Origin: Mycobacterium sp. IS-836
Lineage (GTDB): Bacteria; Actinomycetota; Actinomycetes; Mycobacteriales; Mycobacteriaceae
NCBI RefSeq assembly: GCF_001954275.1
Contig: NZ_MBEU01000068.1
Location: forward strand, 186,001-250,000
Direction: 5' to 3'
DNA length: 64,000 nucleotides
Positions 8,403 to 15,767 of this stretch are shown piece by piece (position 1 is the stretch's first letter; the number at the start of each line of letters is the position of its first letter). The notes under the pieces are model-generated. The model saw only the letters and a program-made list of their open reading frames with translations, did not search any database and was not told the DNA's origin. A program made the translations under genes and the position numbers.

Positions 8403-8933
8403 GTGGACTCCGACCTCAGCTATCAGCTGACCTTCGGCACCTACGAGGATGCGCTGCGCATGGTCGGCGCGGCGGGCGAACCGCGAACCGCGAGGACCCC
8501 CGTCAGCGGCGCGCGCATCCAATTGTTCGCCGCGATGGTGCACGACGGCAATCGCTCGTATTGGGATGCCGAGTTCGCCCGGCAGAAGTGGGGCGGCCTG
8601 CTCGCCCCGCCGGCCCTCTTGATGGGCTGGCTGATACCTCCGCCGTGGGAACCGGCGGGCAGACCGCCGGCCGCCTCGATGGTGCTGAGGGTGCCGTTGC
8701 CCGGCACCACATTCATCAACGCGGCCAACGACGTCGAGTTTTTGGAGCCGATCGTCGAGGGCGATCTGCTGACCGTCGTCGAGGAGCTGGTTTCGGTGTC
8801 GCCGGAAAAGCGGACTCGACTCGGCGTCGGGCATTTCGTCGAAACGCTGGAGACCTATCGCCGTCAGGACGGGACCGTCGTCGCCACGTGTCGCAATACG
8901 TTATTTCGGTTCACTCCGGGCGGCGCCTCGTGA
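8403..8933 (+). CDS. MaoC-like hot-dog protein, ChsH2 N-terminal-like (FAS1_DH region)
   Basis: This protein of about 176 residues resembles the N-terminal MaoC-like domain of two-subunit enoyl-CoA hydratases such as ChsH2 of cholesterol side-chain degradation. It has the typical segment with W-G-x-L-x-A-P-P near residue 60 and a C-terminal strand ending in CRNTLFRF. It lacks the DUF35 domain that ChsH2 carries. I see no clear hydratase-2 Asp/His pair, which fits a substrate-binding, non-catalytic partner. The stop overlaps the start of the next gene (GTGA), a strong sign that the two proteins form a complex. The GTG at 8403 was chosen as the first start after the SnoaL-like gene; its ribosome site is weak. 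Confidence 0.7.
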   Translation: MDSDLSYQLTFGTYEDALRMVGAAGEPRTARTPVSGARIQLFAAMVHDGNRSYWDAEFARQKWGGLLAPPALLMGWLIPPPWEPAGRPPAASMVLRVPLPGTTFINAANDVEFLEPIVEGDLLTVVEELVSVSPEKRTRLGVGHFVETLETYRRQDGTVVATCRNTLFRFTPGGAS

Positions 8934-9367
8934 CCGATCTGGACTGGAACGACATCAGCGTTCCCATGCAGCTGCCGGAGGTGGTCGACCACATCAGCTA
9001 CCAGCGGGTCGTGGAGAACGCTGGGGCAACGTGGGATTACTTCCCGGGCCACTTCGATCCGAACTACGCCCAAAACCAGGGCAACCCAACGATTTACGTC
9101 AACACCATGCACCTCGCAGGATTCGCCGACCGCGTCGCAACCGATTGGGCCGGCCCGAGCAGCCGCGTGGTGCGCCGCTCACTGCGACTCGCCAGCCCGG
9201 TCTATGCCGGCGACACCATCACCGGCCGCGGCCAAGCGGTGGCCAAACGCCGGGACACCTCGGTGCGGCCGGCGCGCTGCCTGGTGGACATCAAGATCGA
9301 GGTCACCAATCAGCATGGCGCCCTGTGCTGTCCGGTGGAGCTCACGGTGCAGTTTCCCAATGGCTGA
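8930..9367 (+). CDS. MaoC-like enoyl-CoA hydratase subunit, ChsH1-like
   Basis: This 145-residue hot-dog protein can be laid without gaps on my recollection of ChsH1 (Rv3541c). A catalytic-type Asp (D36) is followed five residues later by His (H41) in WDYFPGH. The segment IYVN comes next, and then TDWAGPS, nearly identical to ChsH1. It is therefore the probable active subunit of a heteromeric enoyl-CoA hydratase whose partner is the preceding gene, with which it overlaps by 4 nt (GTG start). It would add water to a bulky enoyl-CoA. No acyl-CoA dehydrogenase gene lies in the island, so the enoyl-CoA must come from enzymes encoded elsewhere. Confidence 0.78.
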   Translation: MTDLDWNDISVPMQLPEVVDHISYQRVVENAGATWDYFPGHFDPNYAQNQGNPTIYVNTMHLAGFADRVATDWAGPSSRVVRRSLRLASPVYAGDTITGRGQAVAKRRDTSVRPARCLVDIKIEVTNQHGALCCPVELTVQFPNG

Positions 9368-9890
9368 CGGCGTGGCCGAACTGCATCTGGCGGTATGCGG
9401 GCGGTTCGGCGAGGCGGTTCGGTCTGCCGATGGCAAATGGGACCGCCGCTCGCCGTGCGAGCAGTGGGATGCCAGGGCAGTGCTGGAGCACGTGATCGGC
9501 TTTCACGACGTGCTCATCCTTCGCCCCCTCGGGCTGAAACCCGCTCGCCCCCGCGAAGATCCGCAGGCGCGATGGCAACTCACCTATGACTCGCTGACGA
9601 AGGCCTTCGGCTCCGGCAGGATCACTGAGCTCGTCGCGTACAAGCTGATACCGAGCCTGAGCCGCGACGTCTTGGTGCACACCTGGGACCTCGCGCGTGC
9701 GGTGGGCGCCGACGATCGCCTCGACCCGGGATGGTGCGAGCTGTTCTACGCGGAATTGCCCGCGGATCTCAAGGCCTTGGGCCCGCCCGGAATGTTCGGC
9801 GCCCCGGTCGCGGTGCCCGACGAAAGCGACGCGCAGGCAAGGCTTCTCGCGCGGCTCGGCCGCGATCCGTCCTGGCGATGGCTGTACTGA
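9360..9890 (+). CDS. TIGR03086-like DinB-fold protein
   Basis: This 176-residue protein shows the signature of the actinobacterial TIGR03086 / mycothiol-dependent maleylpyruvate isomerase N-terminal (DinB-like) family: SPCEQWDARAVLEHVIGFH near the start and VHTWDLARA in the second half. The spaced histidines (LEHV, GFH, HTWD) are the usual metal ligands of the four-helix DinB fold. Members are thiol- (mycothiol-) dependent transferases or isomerases, mostly uncharacterised. The ATG at 9360 lies inside the end of the ChsH1-like gene (8-nt overlap), so it belongs to the same transcript and is its last gene. Confidence 0.75.
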   Translation: MADGVAELHLAVCGRFGEAVRSADGKWDRRSPCEQWDARAVLEHVIGFHDVLILRPLGLKPARPREDPQARWQLTYDSLTKAFGSGRITELVAYKLIPSLSRDVLVHTWDLARAVGADDRLDPGWCELFYAELPADLKALGPPGMFGAPVAVPDESDAQARLLARLGRDPSWRWLY

Positions 9891-9896
9891 CGCGCC

Positions 9897-9950
9897 GAGC
9901 GTGAAGTGGTTGCGAAAAATCGGCCGAATTTTCGCAGTGGCTTCACGCTC
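9897..9950. terminator. Long hairpin between convergent genes, likely bidirectional terminator
   Basis: Nested inverted repeats are visible: GAGCGTGAAG at 9897-9906 pairs with CTTCACGCTC at 9941-9950, and TGCGAAAA at 9911-9918 pairs with TTTTCGCA at 9929-9936. The loop is about 10 nt and a short internal bulge separates the stems. It lies in the 91-bp gap between the convergent six-gene run and the aldehyde dehydrogenase gene. There is no strong U tract. Similar palindromic intergenic hairpins are known in mycobacteria, so it may also be a dispersed element. Confidence 0.6.
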
Positions 9951-9981
9951 GCCGTTCTTTGGGGGACGGGGAACCCAACTT

Positions 9982-11448
9982 TTATAGCGGCGGCAACTGC
10001 CCTTTGCAGACCAACGTCTGCAGCTCGACGTACTCGTGCAGCCCCTCGGGACCGAACTCGCGTCCGATGCCCGATTGCTTGAAGCCGCCGAACGGCGCAC
10101 CGATGTCGAGGGTGTACATGTTGATGCCGTAAGTCCCGGTGCGAACGCCCGCCGCGACCTCGAGACCATGCGCGATGTCGGCCGTCCACACGGAACCGGC
10201 CAGGCCGTAGTCGCTCTCGTTGGCGATGCGGATCGCGTCGTCCTCGTCGCGGTAGCGCAGCACGGTCAACACCGGGCCGAAGATCTCCTCCCGGGCGATG
10301 CGCATGTCATTGGTGGCGTCGGCGAACAGCGTGGGCCGCACGTACCAACCGCGATCGGCCGGGCTGTCCTCGCCGCCGAGGACCAGGCGGGCGCCCTCGC
10401 TTTGGCCGGACCGGATGTAGTCCTGGACGCGGCGTTGTTGCCGTTGGGCCACAAGCGGTCCGATGTCCGTCGACTCCTCGGCCGGGTCGCCGACGTTCAG
10501 CCCCGACATCATGCCGGCCAGCGCGTCGACAACCTCGTCGTGGCGCTTCTCGCTGACCAGGATGCGGGTCTGGGCGACGCACGCCTGCCCGTTGTTCATC
10601 AGGCCGGCCGTCTTCAGGCCCGCTACCGTCTTGTCGACGTCCGCATCGTCGAGGATGATCGCCGCCGACTTGCCGCCCAGTTCCAGGCTGTAGCGCTTCA
10701 GCTGCTCGCCACACAGGGTGGCGATGCGGCGCCCGACGGCGCTGGACCCGGTGAACGCGACCTTGTCCACGCCGGGATGGCGAACCAGCGCCTCGCCGAC
10801 GTCGGTGCCGCCGGGGAGCACGGACACCACGCCTTCGGGCAGGTCGATCTGCTCGATCATCTCCGCCAACCACAAAGCGTCCAAAGGCGTTTCGGGTGCC
10901 GGCTTGACGATGACCGCGCAGCCCGCGATCAGGGCCGGGATCAGCTTGGGCATGATCAGGAATTGCGGCACGTTCCACGGCACGATCGCCGCGACCACAC
11001 CGACCGGGGCCCGGCGCAGATGCACTTCGCCCAGCACGCCCTGGCGGCGTTCGACCCATGGGAAGTCGCGTGCGGCGGCCAGCGCGAGGTGGATCAGCGT
11101 CGCCGCGGCCGCCCCCTGGCCCATCCGGCTGAAGCTGCGCGGAGACCCCATCTCGTCGGTGATCAGGTCGGCCATCTCGTCCATGTGGCCGGCGTAGATC
11201 GCAGCGAGCTGTTCGACTTTGGCCATCCGGTCCGCGTGGCTCATCCGTGGCCACGGGCCGTGGTCGAAAGCTTGCCGCGCCGCGGCGACGGCGGCGTCGA
11301 CGTCCTCGGGTCCGGCCACCTGGACATGGCCGACCGGCTCCTCGGAGTGCGGTGAGATCACGGCGAGCTGCTGCGGGTTGGCGGGCTTGCGCCACTGCCC
11401 TCCGATGAAGAGTTCGTCATAGGAACGATGGTCGGATTTGTCTGTCAT
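9982..11448 (-). CDS. NAD(P)-dependent aldehyde dehydrogenase
   Basis: This 488-residue protein covers the full ALDH family length. The catalytic cysteine is C290 (in NNGQACVAQTR) and the general-base glutamate is E256 (LELGGKS). The cofactor-binding turn FTGSSAVGR lies around 232-240, and IVPWNVP is present near 155. It oxidises an aldehyde to the carboxylate, which the nearby ligase or CoA-transferase could then activate; the substrate is unknown. I chose the ATG at 11448 because GAGGAAG stands 8 nt upstream, although the frame runs 33 codons further back. It is divergent from the lipocalin-like gene, and a perfect 8-bp-armed inverted repeat lies between them. Confidence 0.93.
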   Translation of the reverse strand: MTDKSDHRSYDELFIGGQWRKPANPQQLAVISPHSEEPVGHVQVAGPEDVDAAVAAARQAFDHGPWPRMSHADRMAKVEQLAAIYAGHMDEMADLITDEMGSPRSFSRMGQGAAAATLIHLALAAARDFPWVERRQGVLGEVHLRRAPVGVVAAIVPWNVPQFLIMPKLIPALIAGCAVIVKPAPETPLDALWLAEMIEQIDLPEGVVSVLPGGTDVGEALVRHPGVDKVAFTGSSAVGRRIATLCGEQLKRYSLELGGKSAAIILDDADVDKTVAGLKTAGLMNNGQACVAQTRILVSEKRHDEVVDALAGMMSGLNVGDPAEESTDIGPLVAQRQQRRVQDYIRSGQSEGARLVLGGEDSPADRGWYVRPTLFADATNDMRIAREEIFGPVLTVLRYRDEDDAIRIANESDYGLAGSVWTADIAHGLEVAAGVRTGTYGINMYTLDIGAPFGGFKQSGIGREFGPEGLHEYVELQTLVCKGQLPPL

Positions 11449-11484
11449 CGGGGCACTTCCTCGGGGATGGGACCGCGACCGCAA

Positions 11485-11512
11485 CTTCGCTATTGACGCT
11501 AACATAGCGAAG
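11485..11512. promoter_or_regulatory. Inverted repeat in divergent ALDH / lipocalin-like promoter
   Basis: CTTCGCTA at 11485-11492 is repeated inverted as TAGCGAAG at 11505-11512, with a 12-bp spacer that contains GCTAACA. Arms are perfect. The position is 36 bp upstream of the aldehyde dehydrogenase start and 36 bp upstream of the GTG of the lipocalin-like gene, suited to control both. On the minus strand TATGTT (11500-11505 region) can serve as a -10 box inside the repeat. The cognate regulator is not identified; the GntR and MerR proteins of the island are candidates. Confidence 0.5.
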
Positions 11513-11548
11513 AAAGCAGGATTGCGCCGTGGCAAGGAAGCGCACATC

Positions 11549-12889
11549 GTGAGCGACGACTGGCGCAGTTACCCGTTTCGGTTGGTGCCCGGCGACAGCC
11601 AGTTGGAGTTTCCCGCCGCCGAGGGCGAACACCCCGACCAGGAATCTGACACCTGGTTCATCGCCGGACAGCTCGACGCCACCGAGAGCGGCCGTTCGTT
11701 CGCCTTCCTGACCATCTTCAACAAGAACCGGCCAGGGGGCACGATCGTCGCGGACTTCTACACGATGGCGCTGTTCGACCTGGATTCCGGCGACTACGGC
11801 ACCTATACGGATTACGACATGCCGCCGGCCAACGTGGAACCGGGAGCGCAGCGCAAGCTCGCGATGGCGGTGGGCCATCTGGACATCAGCTATCACTGCA
11901 GCGCGGGCACCGCGTCGTGGACCGCCTGCCGCGACGCCGACGGCGAATTGCTGCCCTACACCTATCGGGTCAGCCTGGTCGGCGAGGACCACCACGGCCG
12001 GTCCATGCGACTGGATTTGGCCGTAACGCCCACGCGGGCGCCGACACCGGTGGGCGCGTCGACCTACAACGGGAAGATCGTGTGCTTCGGCCAAAGCGAG
12101 ACGTACTCCTACTTCCAGACCGGAATGGCGATGACCGGAACCTTGCGCTGGGGCGACGTGGTCGAGCAGGTGTCCGGCAGCGGCGGGCATGTCGACCGGC
12201 AGTGGTTTCCGAAATACGCCGGCGGCGGCGGAAGCGGGGGAGACCCGCGGGCGCGGTCGCACGAATGGCGCACCATCAATCTCGACAACGGTATCGACCT
12301 GAGCATCTGGCGGCAGTTCGACCGCACCAACGGCAATGCGCTGCAACCGTTTACCGGGGTGACGACGAGCTATCCCGACCCGGCCATGGCACCGGAATGC
12401 GCCGAGGACGTCGAGGTCACCGTCAGCAGCTACGTGCGATGGCCGGAAACGGTGCGGCCCCTGGTGCGCCCGCTTGCGCGCGCCCGATACCTGCCCGATC
12501 GGCACCGGATCACCTGCCCCACACTGAAATTGGATCTCGTCGGCGAGCCGCTGGTAGCGGCCCCCGCGCACGGCCTGCCGATCGAGTACATGGAAGGCCC
12601 ATACCGCTACCGCGGGACCCTGCGGGGCGAGTCGGTGACCGGCTTCGCGTTCAACGAGCGTTCGCTGGCGCTGTACCGGGATTGGGAGCTGGTCGAGGTG
12701 CTGGCCACCACCGTCGCGCACGCCGAACCGCCGATCCCCGAGGCGCAGGCGACGGTGAATCAGCTGGTGCCGTTGATAGCCGCGGGAAGGCGGGGCGAAG
12801 CGCTGCAACTCCTGGCCGGCGCGCGTCCCAGCCAAAACGAGGCGCTGACAACCCTTTTCGACGACCTTGTCGCGGCGCTATCCGACTGA
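11549..12889 (+). CDS. AttH/CrtC-like lipocalin-fold protein
   Basis: This 446-residue protein without signal peptide or membrane segment resembles the AttH/CrtC (carotenoid 1,2-hydratase-like) group, which folds as two lipocalin-like barrels. Supporting features are the aromatic-rich start (DTWFIAGQLDA, SFAFLTIFNK), the segment GHVDRQWFPKY that corresponds to the conserved H-x-D-x-QW core of this family, and ALYRDWELVEV near the end. Family members hydrate terpenoid double bonds or have unknown roles. The GTG at 11549 has AAGGAAG 9 nt upstream. Its 3' end overlaps the convergent second Rieske gene by 12 bp. Family assignment is by eye and moderate. Confidence 0.6.
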   Translation: MSDDWRSYPFRLVPGDSQLEFPAAEGEHPDQESDTWFIAGQLDATESGRSFAFLTIFNKNRPGGTIVADFYTMALFDLDSGDYGTYTDYDMPPANVEPGAQRKLAMAVGHLDISYHCSAGTASWTACRDADGELLPYTYRVSLVGEDHHGRSMRLDLAVTPTRAPTPVGASTYNGKIVCFGQSETYSYFQTGMAMTGTLRWGDVVEQVSGSGGHVDRQWFPKYAGGGGSGGDPRARSHEWRTINLDNGIDLSIWRQFDRTNGNALQPFTGVTTSYPDPAMAPECAEDVEVTVSSYVRWPETVRPLVRPLARARYLPDRHRITCPTLKLDLVGEPLVAAPAHGLPIEYMEGPYRYRGTLRGESVTGFAFNERSLALYRDWELVEVLATTVAHAEPPIPEAQATVNQLVPLIAAGRRGEALQLLAGARPSQNEALTTLFDDLVAALSD

Positions 12890-14035
12890 CCTGTGCGCCG
12901 AGCGGGCCAGCGCCTCGGCCCATGCGATATGGCGATGCTGCAGTCCGGGTTCGTTGCGCCCGAACCGAAGCCGATCGCGCGCGCCCGATTCGAGGTTGGC
13001 CTGCAGCCCCTCGACCAGCTTGTAGTCCTCGTCGCGCACGGTGGCGTGCGCGTACTCGAAGACGGCCTGCGCCCCGGCGGCTACGGATTCCTCGGACAGA
13101 TCCAGCGGCGTCGAGTTCTGGTGCACGGTGATAGACCGGCCCGGTCGGTCGCCCGGGTAGATACGGAACAGCTCGCCATTGGCGATCGTCACCGACAGCA
13201 CGATGTTGGGGAACAGCGCGTAGATGACGACCATGTTGTGGAAGGGATCCCACTGCTCTTCGGGAACATTCTCCAGCTCCAGAATCGTGTTGAGCGGGAA
13301 GATCAACCGGTGATGCGGCCCGTACGAGTCGAACACCGTGCAATTGCTGCGAGCGATCCTGGCGAAGGTCTGCTGATGGACGGTGGCGAAATGGTAGTTC
13401 TCCGCGAAGGTGTCGACCGCCAGCTTCCAGTTGATCGGGCAGTCGAGGACCTTCTCGCCCAGCGGCGCCCACCGTCCGATGCCCCACGAGTCGAGTTCGT
13501 CGGCCAGCGGCCCCAGGTGCGCGGCCACATCCAGGGTGGTGCCGGGATCCATTGCCACCCAAAGGAATCCGGCGAATTCGGCGGCCGGAAGCTCCGTCAA
13601 ACCGTCGGACTTGACGGCTACCCCCGGGAAGCCCTCGCGGCCCGGCAGCCCGACCAGCGTGCCGCTGTTGTCGTAGGTCCAGGCGTGGTACGGGCAGGTG
13701 AACCGCTTCGCGCTCCCGCATCCCGTGACCACTTGCGACTGCCGGTGCAGGCAGACATTGTCGAACGCCTTGACCGTTGCGTCGGATGTTCTGGTCAGCA
13801 GGACCGAACGCCCCATCACCGTCTTGGTGCAGTACGCGCCGGGAGCGGGGAGCTCCGAGACGTAGCCGACCAGTTGGGGAGTGGCCAGCAGCAGGTCCCG
13901 ATCGCGGTGGTGCCGCTCGAGTGACGTGTAGTCGGCCGCGTCGACCGTGTGCTCGCCGGGCGCGAGGTCGGTGGTCTTGTCGCGGGCCAGCTTCAGGGCC
14001 CGCCGGGTCAGGTCGATGAGCTGATCACGGTCCAT
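12878..14035 (-). CDS. Rieske non-heme iron oxygenase alpha-type subunit
   Basis: This 385-residue protein has Rieske cluster ligands C95, H97 and C114, H117 (CLH and CPYH). The catalytic domain contains ENYHFATVH with iron ligands H215 and H220. Unlike the KshA-like enzyme at 5206 it has the N-Y-H-x4-H pattern of aromatic ring-hydroxylating and quaternary-amine oxygenases. It needs an electron donor not encoded beside it. It is divergent from the MerR gene, with only 40 bp between starts, and a MerR-type dyad lies there, so that regulator probably controls it. It may act on a different substrate from the six-gene run. Confidence 0.87.
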   Translation of the reverse strand: MDRDQLIDLTRRALKLARDKTTDLAPGEHTVDAADYTSLERHHRDRDLLLATPQLVGYVSELPAPGAYCTKTVMGRSVLLTRTSDATVKAFDNVCLHRQSQVVTGCGSAKRFTCPYHAWTYDNSGTLVGLPGREGFPGVAVKSDGLTELPAAEFAGFLWVAMDPGTTLDVAAHLGPLADELDSWGIGRWAPLGEKVLDCPINWKLAVDTFAENYHFATVHQQTFARIARSNCTVFDSYGPHHRLIFPLNTILELENVPEEQWDPFHNMVVIYALFPNIVLSVTIANGELFRIYPGDRPGRSITVHQNSTPLDLSEESVAAGAQAVFEYAHATVRDEDYKLVEGLQANLESGARDRLRFGRNEPGLQHRHIAWAEALARSAHRSVG

Positions 14036-14047
14036 CGTCCCAGTACA

Positions 14048-14070
14048 GACCTTGCGACGGTTGTAAGGTC
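14048..14070. promoter_or_regulatory. MerR-type operator dyad
   Basis: GACCTT at 14048-14053 is matched by AAGGTC at 14065-14070 (7 of 8 bases pair if the next two are counted), giving a 23-bp dyad centred in the 40-bp gap between the MerR start (14076) and the divergent Rieske gene start (14035). ACCTT-N-AAGGT dyads are typical of MerR-family sites placed within an overlong promoter spacer. It overlaps the region where both transcripts must start. Confidence 0.6.
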
Positions 14071-14075
14071 AAGGG

Positions 14076-14975
14076 GTGGCTGAGCAGTTGCTGATCGGCG
14101 ACGTCGCGGCCTTGACCGGGATCGCCTCGGGTCGCATCCGCCACTACGAGAAGATCGGGCTGCTGCGCGCGGAGCACCTGTCGAACGGGTATCGGGTCTT
14201 CGACGTCGAGCAGGTCCTCGACCTGTTGCGCATCGACCTGATGAGAAGCCTCGGCGTCAGCATCAACGACATTCAGCGGCTGGTCGAGGGTGGGCAGACC
14301 ACGCTGGCCGGCCTGCTCGACGAGCACCGCGCGTTGCTGGTGCGGCAGCGGGATCGGCTGGACCAGCTGATCGCGGCCATCGACGAAGCCACCGAGCCTG
14401 GCGCGGCGGCCGTCAACGAACACATCCTGCGCCGCCTGGCCACCACGCACCGGGACAGCATCGGCGTCATCGGGCGGCTCAGCGCGCCGTTGTCCGCGCC
14501 CGTTGCCGCGATGTATGCCGACCTGTTCGACGAATGGCAATTGCCCGTGCCCGCCTTGTTCGGCCAGATGGTGCTGCCACCCGCGGCCACCACGCTGCTG
14601 GAAGGGCTCGCCGCGACGCCGGGACGCCGGGTGCTGTTCGACCGGTTGCGCAGCCTCGCCAGCGATGTCGTCGCGTTGGGCGAAAACCTCACGGCCGCAC
14701 AAGAACTCGCCCACGCCTGGATCGATCAGCAGGTGGCCGACCCGCTGCCCGACGACGTGGTCGGCGCGCTGCGCGGCGTGCGACCGCTCCTGGAGCACGA
14801 CCCGGTGATCGTGCAGGGCTTCCGCGCCTGGGCGGCGTCGATAAACCCGGCGGCCGCGCACTTCATCGACGAAATCGCCGTCCAGACAGCGCGGCGCGGA
14901 TTGGAGGCGGTCAGCGTCATCGTGCTGCCCGCCTCGGATTCGACCAGCCCCAGCGCCGACGTTGTTGCAATGTGA
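14076..14975 (+). CDS. MerR-family transcriptional regulator
   Basis: This 299-residue protein has an N-terminal MerR DNA-binding domain (about 5-75) with the wing signature RIRHYEKIGLL and NGYRVFD. A dimerisation helix (LLDEHRALLVRQRDRLDQLI) follows, and then a long helical C-terminal domain of about 190 residues likely to bind an organic ligand. No cysteine pair for metal sensing is visible. The GTG at 14076 follows AAGG within the dyad described above, so autoregulation is likely. The divergent Rieske oxygenase is the obvious target. Confidence 0.88.
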   Translation: MAEQLLIGDVAALTGIASGRIRHYEKIGLLRAEHLSNGYRVFDVEQVLDLLRIDLMRSLGVSINDIQRLVEGGQTTLAGLLDEHRALLVRQRDRLDQLIAAIDEATEPGAAAVNEHILRRLATTHRDSIGVIGRLSAPLSAPVAAMYADLFDEWQLPVPALFGQMVLPPAATTLLEGLAATPGRRVLFDRLRSLASDVVALGENLTAAQELAHAWIDQQVADPLPDDVVGALRGVRPLLEHDPVIVQGFRAWAASINPAAAHFIDEIAVQTARRGLEAVSVIVLPASDSTSPSADVVAM

Positions 14976-15035
14976 TACAGATGTGACTGGTGTGGTCAGT
15001 GTGTCTGATGGTGTTTGTGCCGTACCCTGTGGCTT

Positions 15036-15767
15036 GTGTCATCGGTTTCGCGGCGTGACCTGCTCAAATTCGCGGCCGCCACCCCAGCCTTAGCCAGCCT
15101 GGGCGTCGCGGTGTCGTCGTTGCGCGCCGCTCCGGCCCAGGCTTCTCAGGCGTCGCTCGGAACCCTGTTGGACTACGCGGCCGGCGTGATCCCAGCGAGC
15201 GAGATCCGGGCCGCCGGCGCCGTCGGGTCCATCAGGTACGTGTCCGATCGGCGGCCCGGCGGCAACTGGATGCTGGGCAAGCCGATCCAGGTCGCCGAAG
15301 CGCACGACCTCAATAGCAACGGGCTCAAGATCGTGTCGTGCTATCAGTACGGCAAGGGCAGCACCGCCGACTGGCTGGGCGGTGCCGCCGCCGGGCAGCA
15401 GCACGCGCAGCGCGGGATGCAGTTGCATGCCGCGGCCGGCGGGCCCGCCAGCGCCCCGATCTATGCGTCGATCGACGATGACCCGTCCTATGACCAGTAC
15501 AAGAACCAGATCGTGCCCTACCTACGGTCCTGGGAGTCGGTGGTCGGGCATCAGCGGACGGGCGTTTACGCCAATTCGAAGACGATCGACTGGGCCCTGC
15601 ACGACGGCCTGGGCTCGTATTTCTGGCAGCACAACTGGGGCTCGCCGAAGGGATTCACGCATCCGGCCGCCAATTTGCACCAGGTGGAGATCGATAAGCG
15701 CAGCGTCGGCGGGGTAGGAGTGGACATCAACGAAATCCTCAAGCCTCAGTTCGGACAGTGGGCGTAG
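15036..15767 (+). CDS. Tat-exported DUF1906 glycoside-hydrolase-like protein (Rv2525c ortholog)
   Basis: The 243-residue product starts with a twin-arginine signal: SRRDLLKF at residues 5-12, a hydrophobic stretch, and an APAQA cleavage site. The mature part is the DUF1906 / GH25-like TIM-barrel domain, with IYASIDDDPSY supplying the acidic cluster at the expected active site. Its place directly upstream of fas matches Rv2525c of M. tuberculosis. That protein is a known Tat substrate, and its loss alters beta-lactam sensitivity, implying a cell-wall role. I chose GTG 15036 so that the twin arginines sit close to the N-terminus; a start at 15015 is possible. No enzymatic activity is established for the family member. 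Confidence 0.88.
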   Translation: MSSVSRRDLLKFAAATPALASLGVAVSSLRAAPAQASQASLGTLLDYAAGVIPASEIRAAGAVGSIRYVSDRRPGGNWMLGKPIQVAEAHDLNSNGLKIVSCYQYGKGSTADWLGGAAAGQQHAQRGMQLHAAAGGPASAPIYASIDDDPSYDQYKNQIVPYLRSWESVVGHQRTGVYANSKTIDWALHDGLGSYFWQHNWGSPKGFTHPAANLHQVEIDKRSVGGVGVDINEILKPQFGQWA

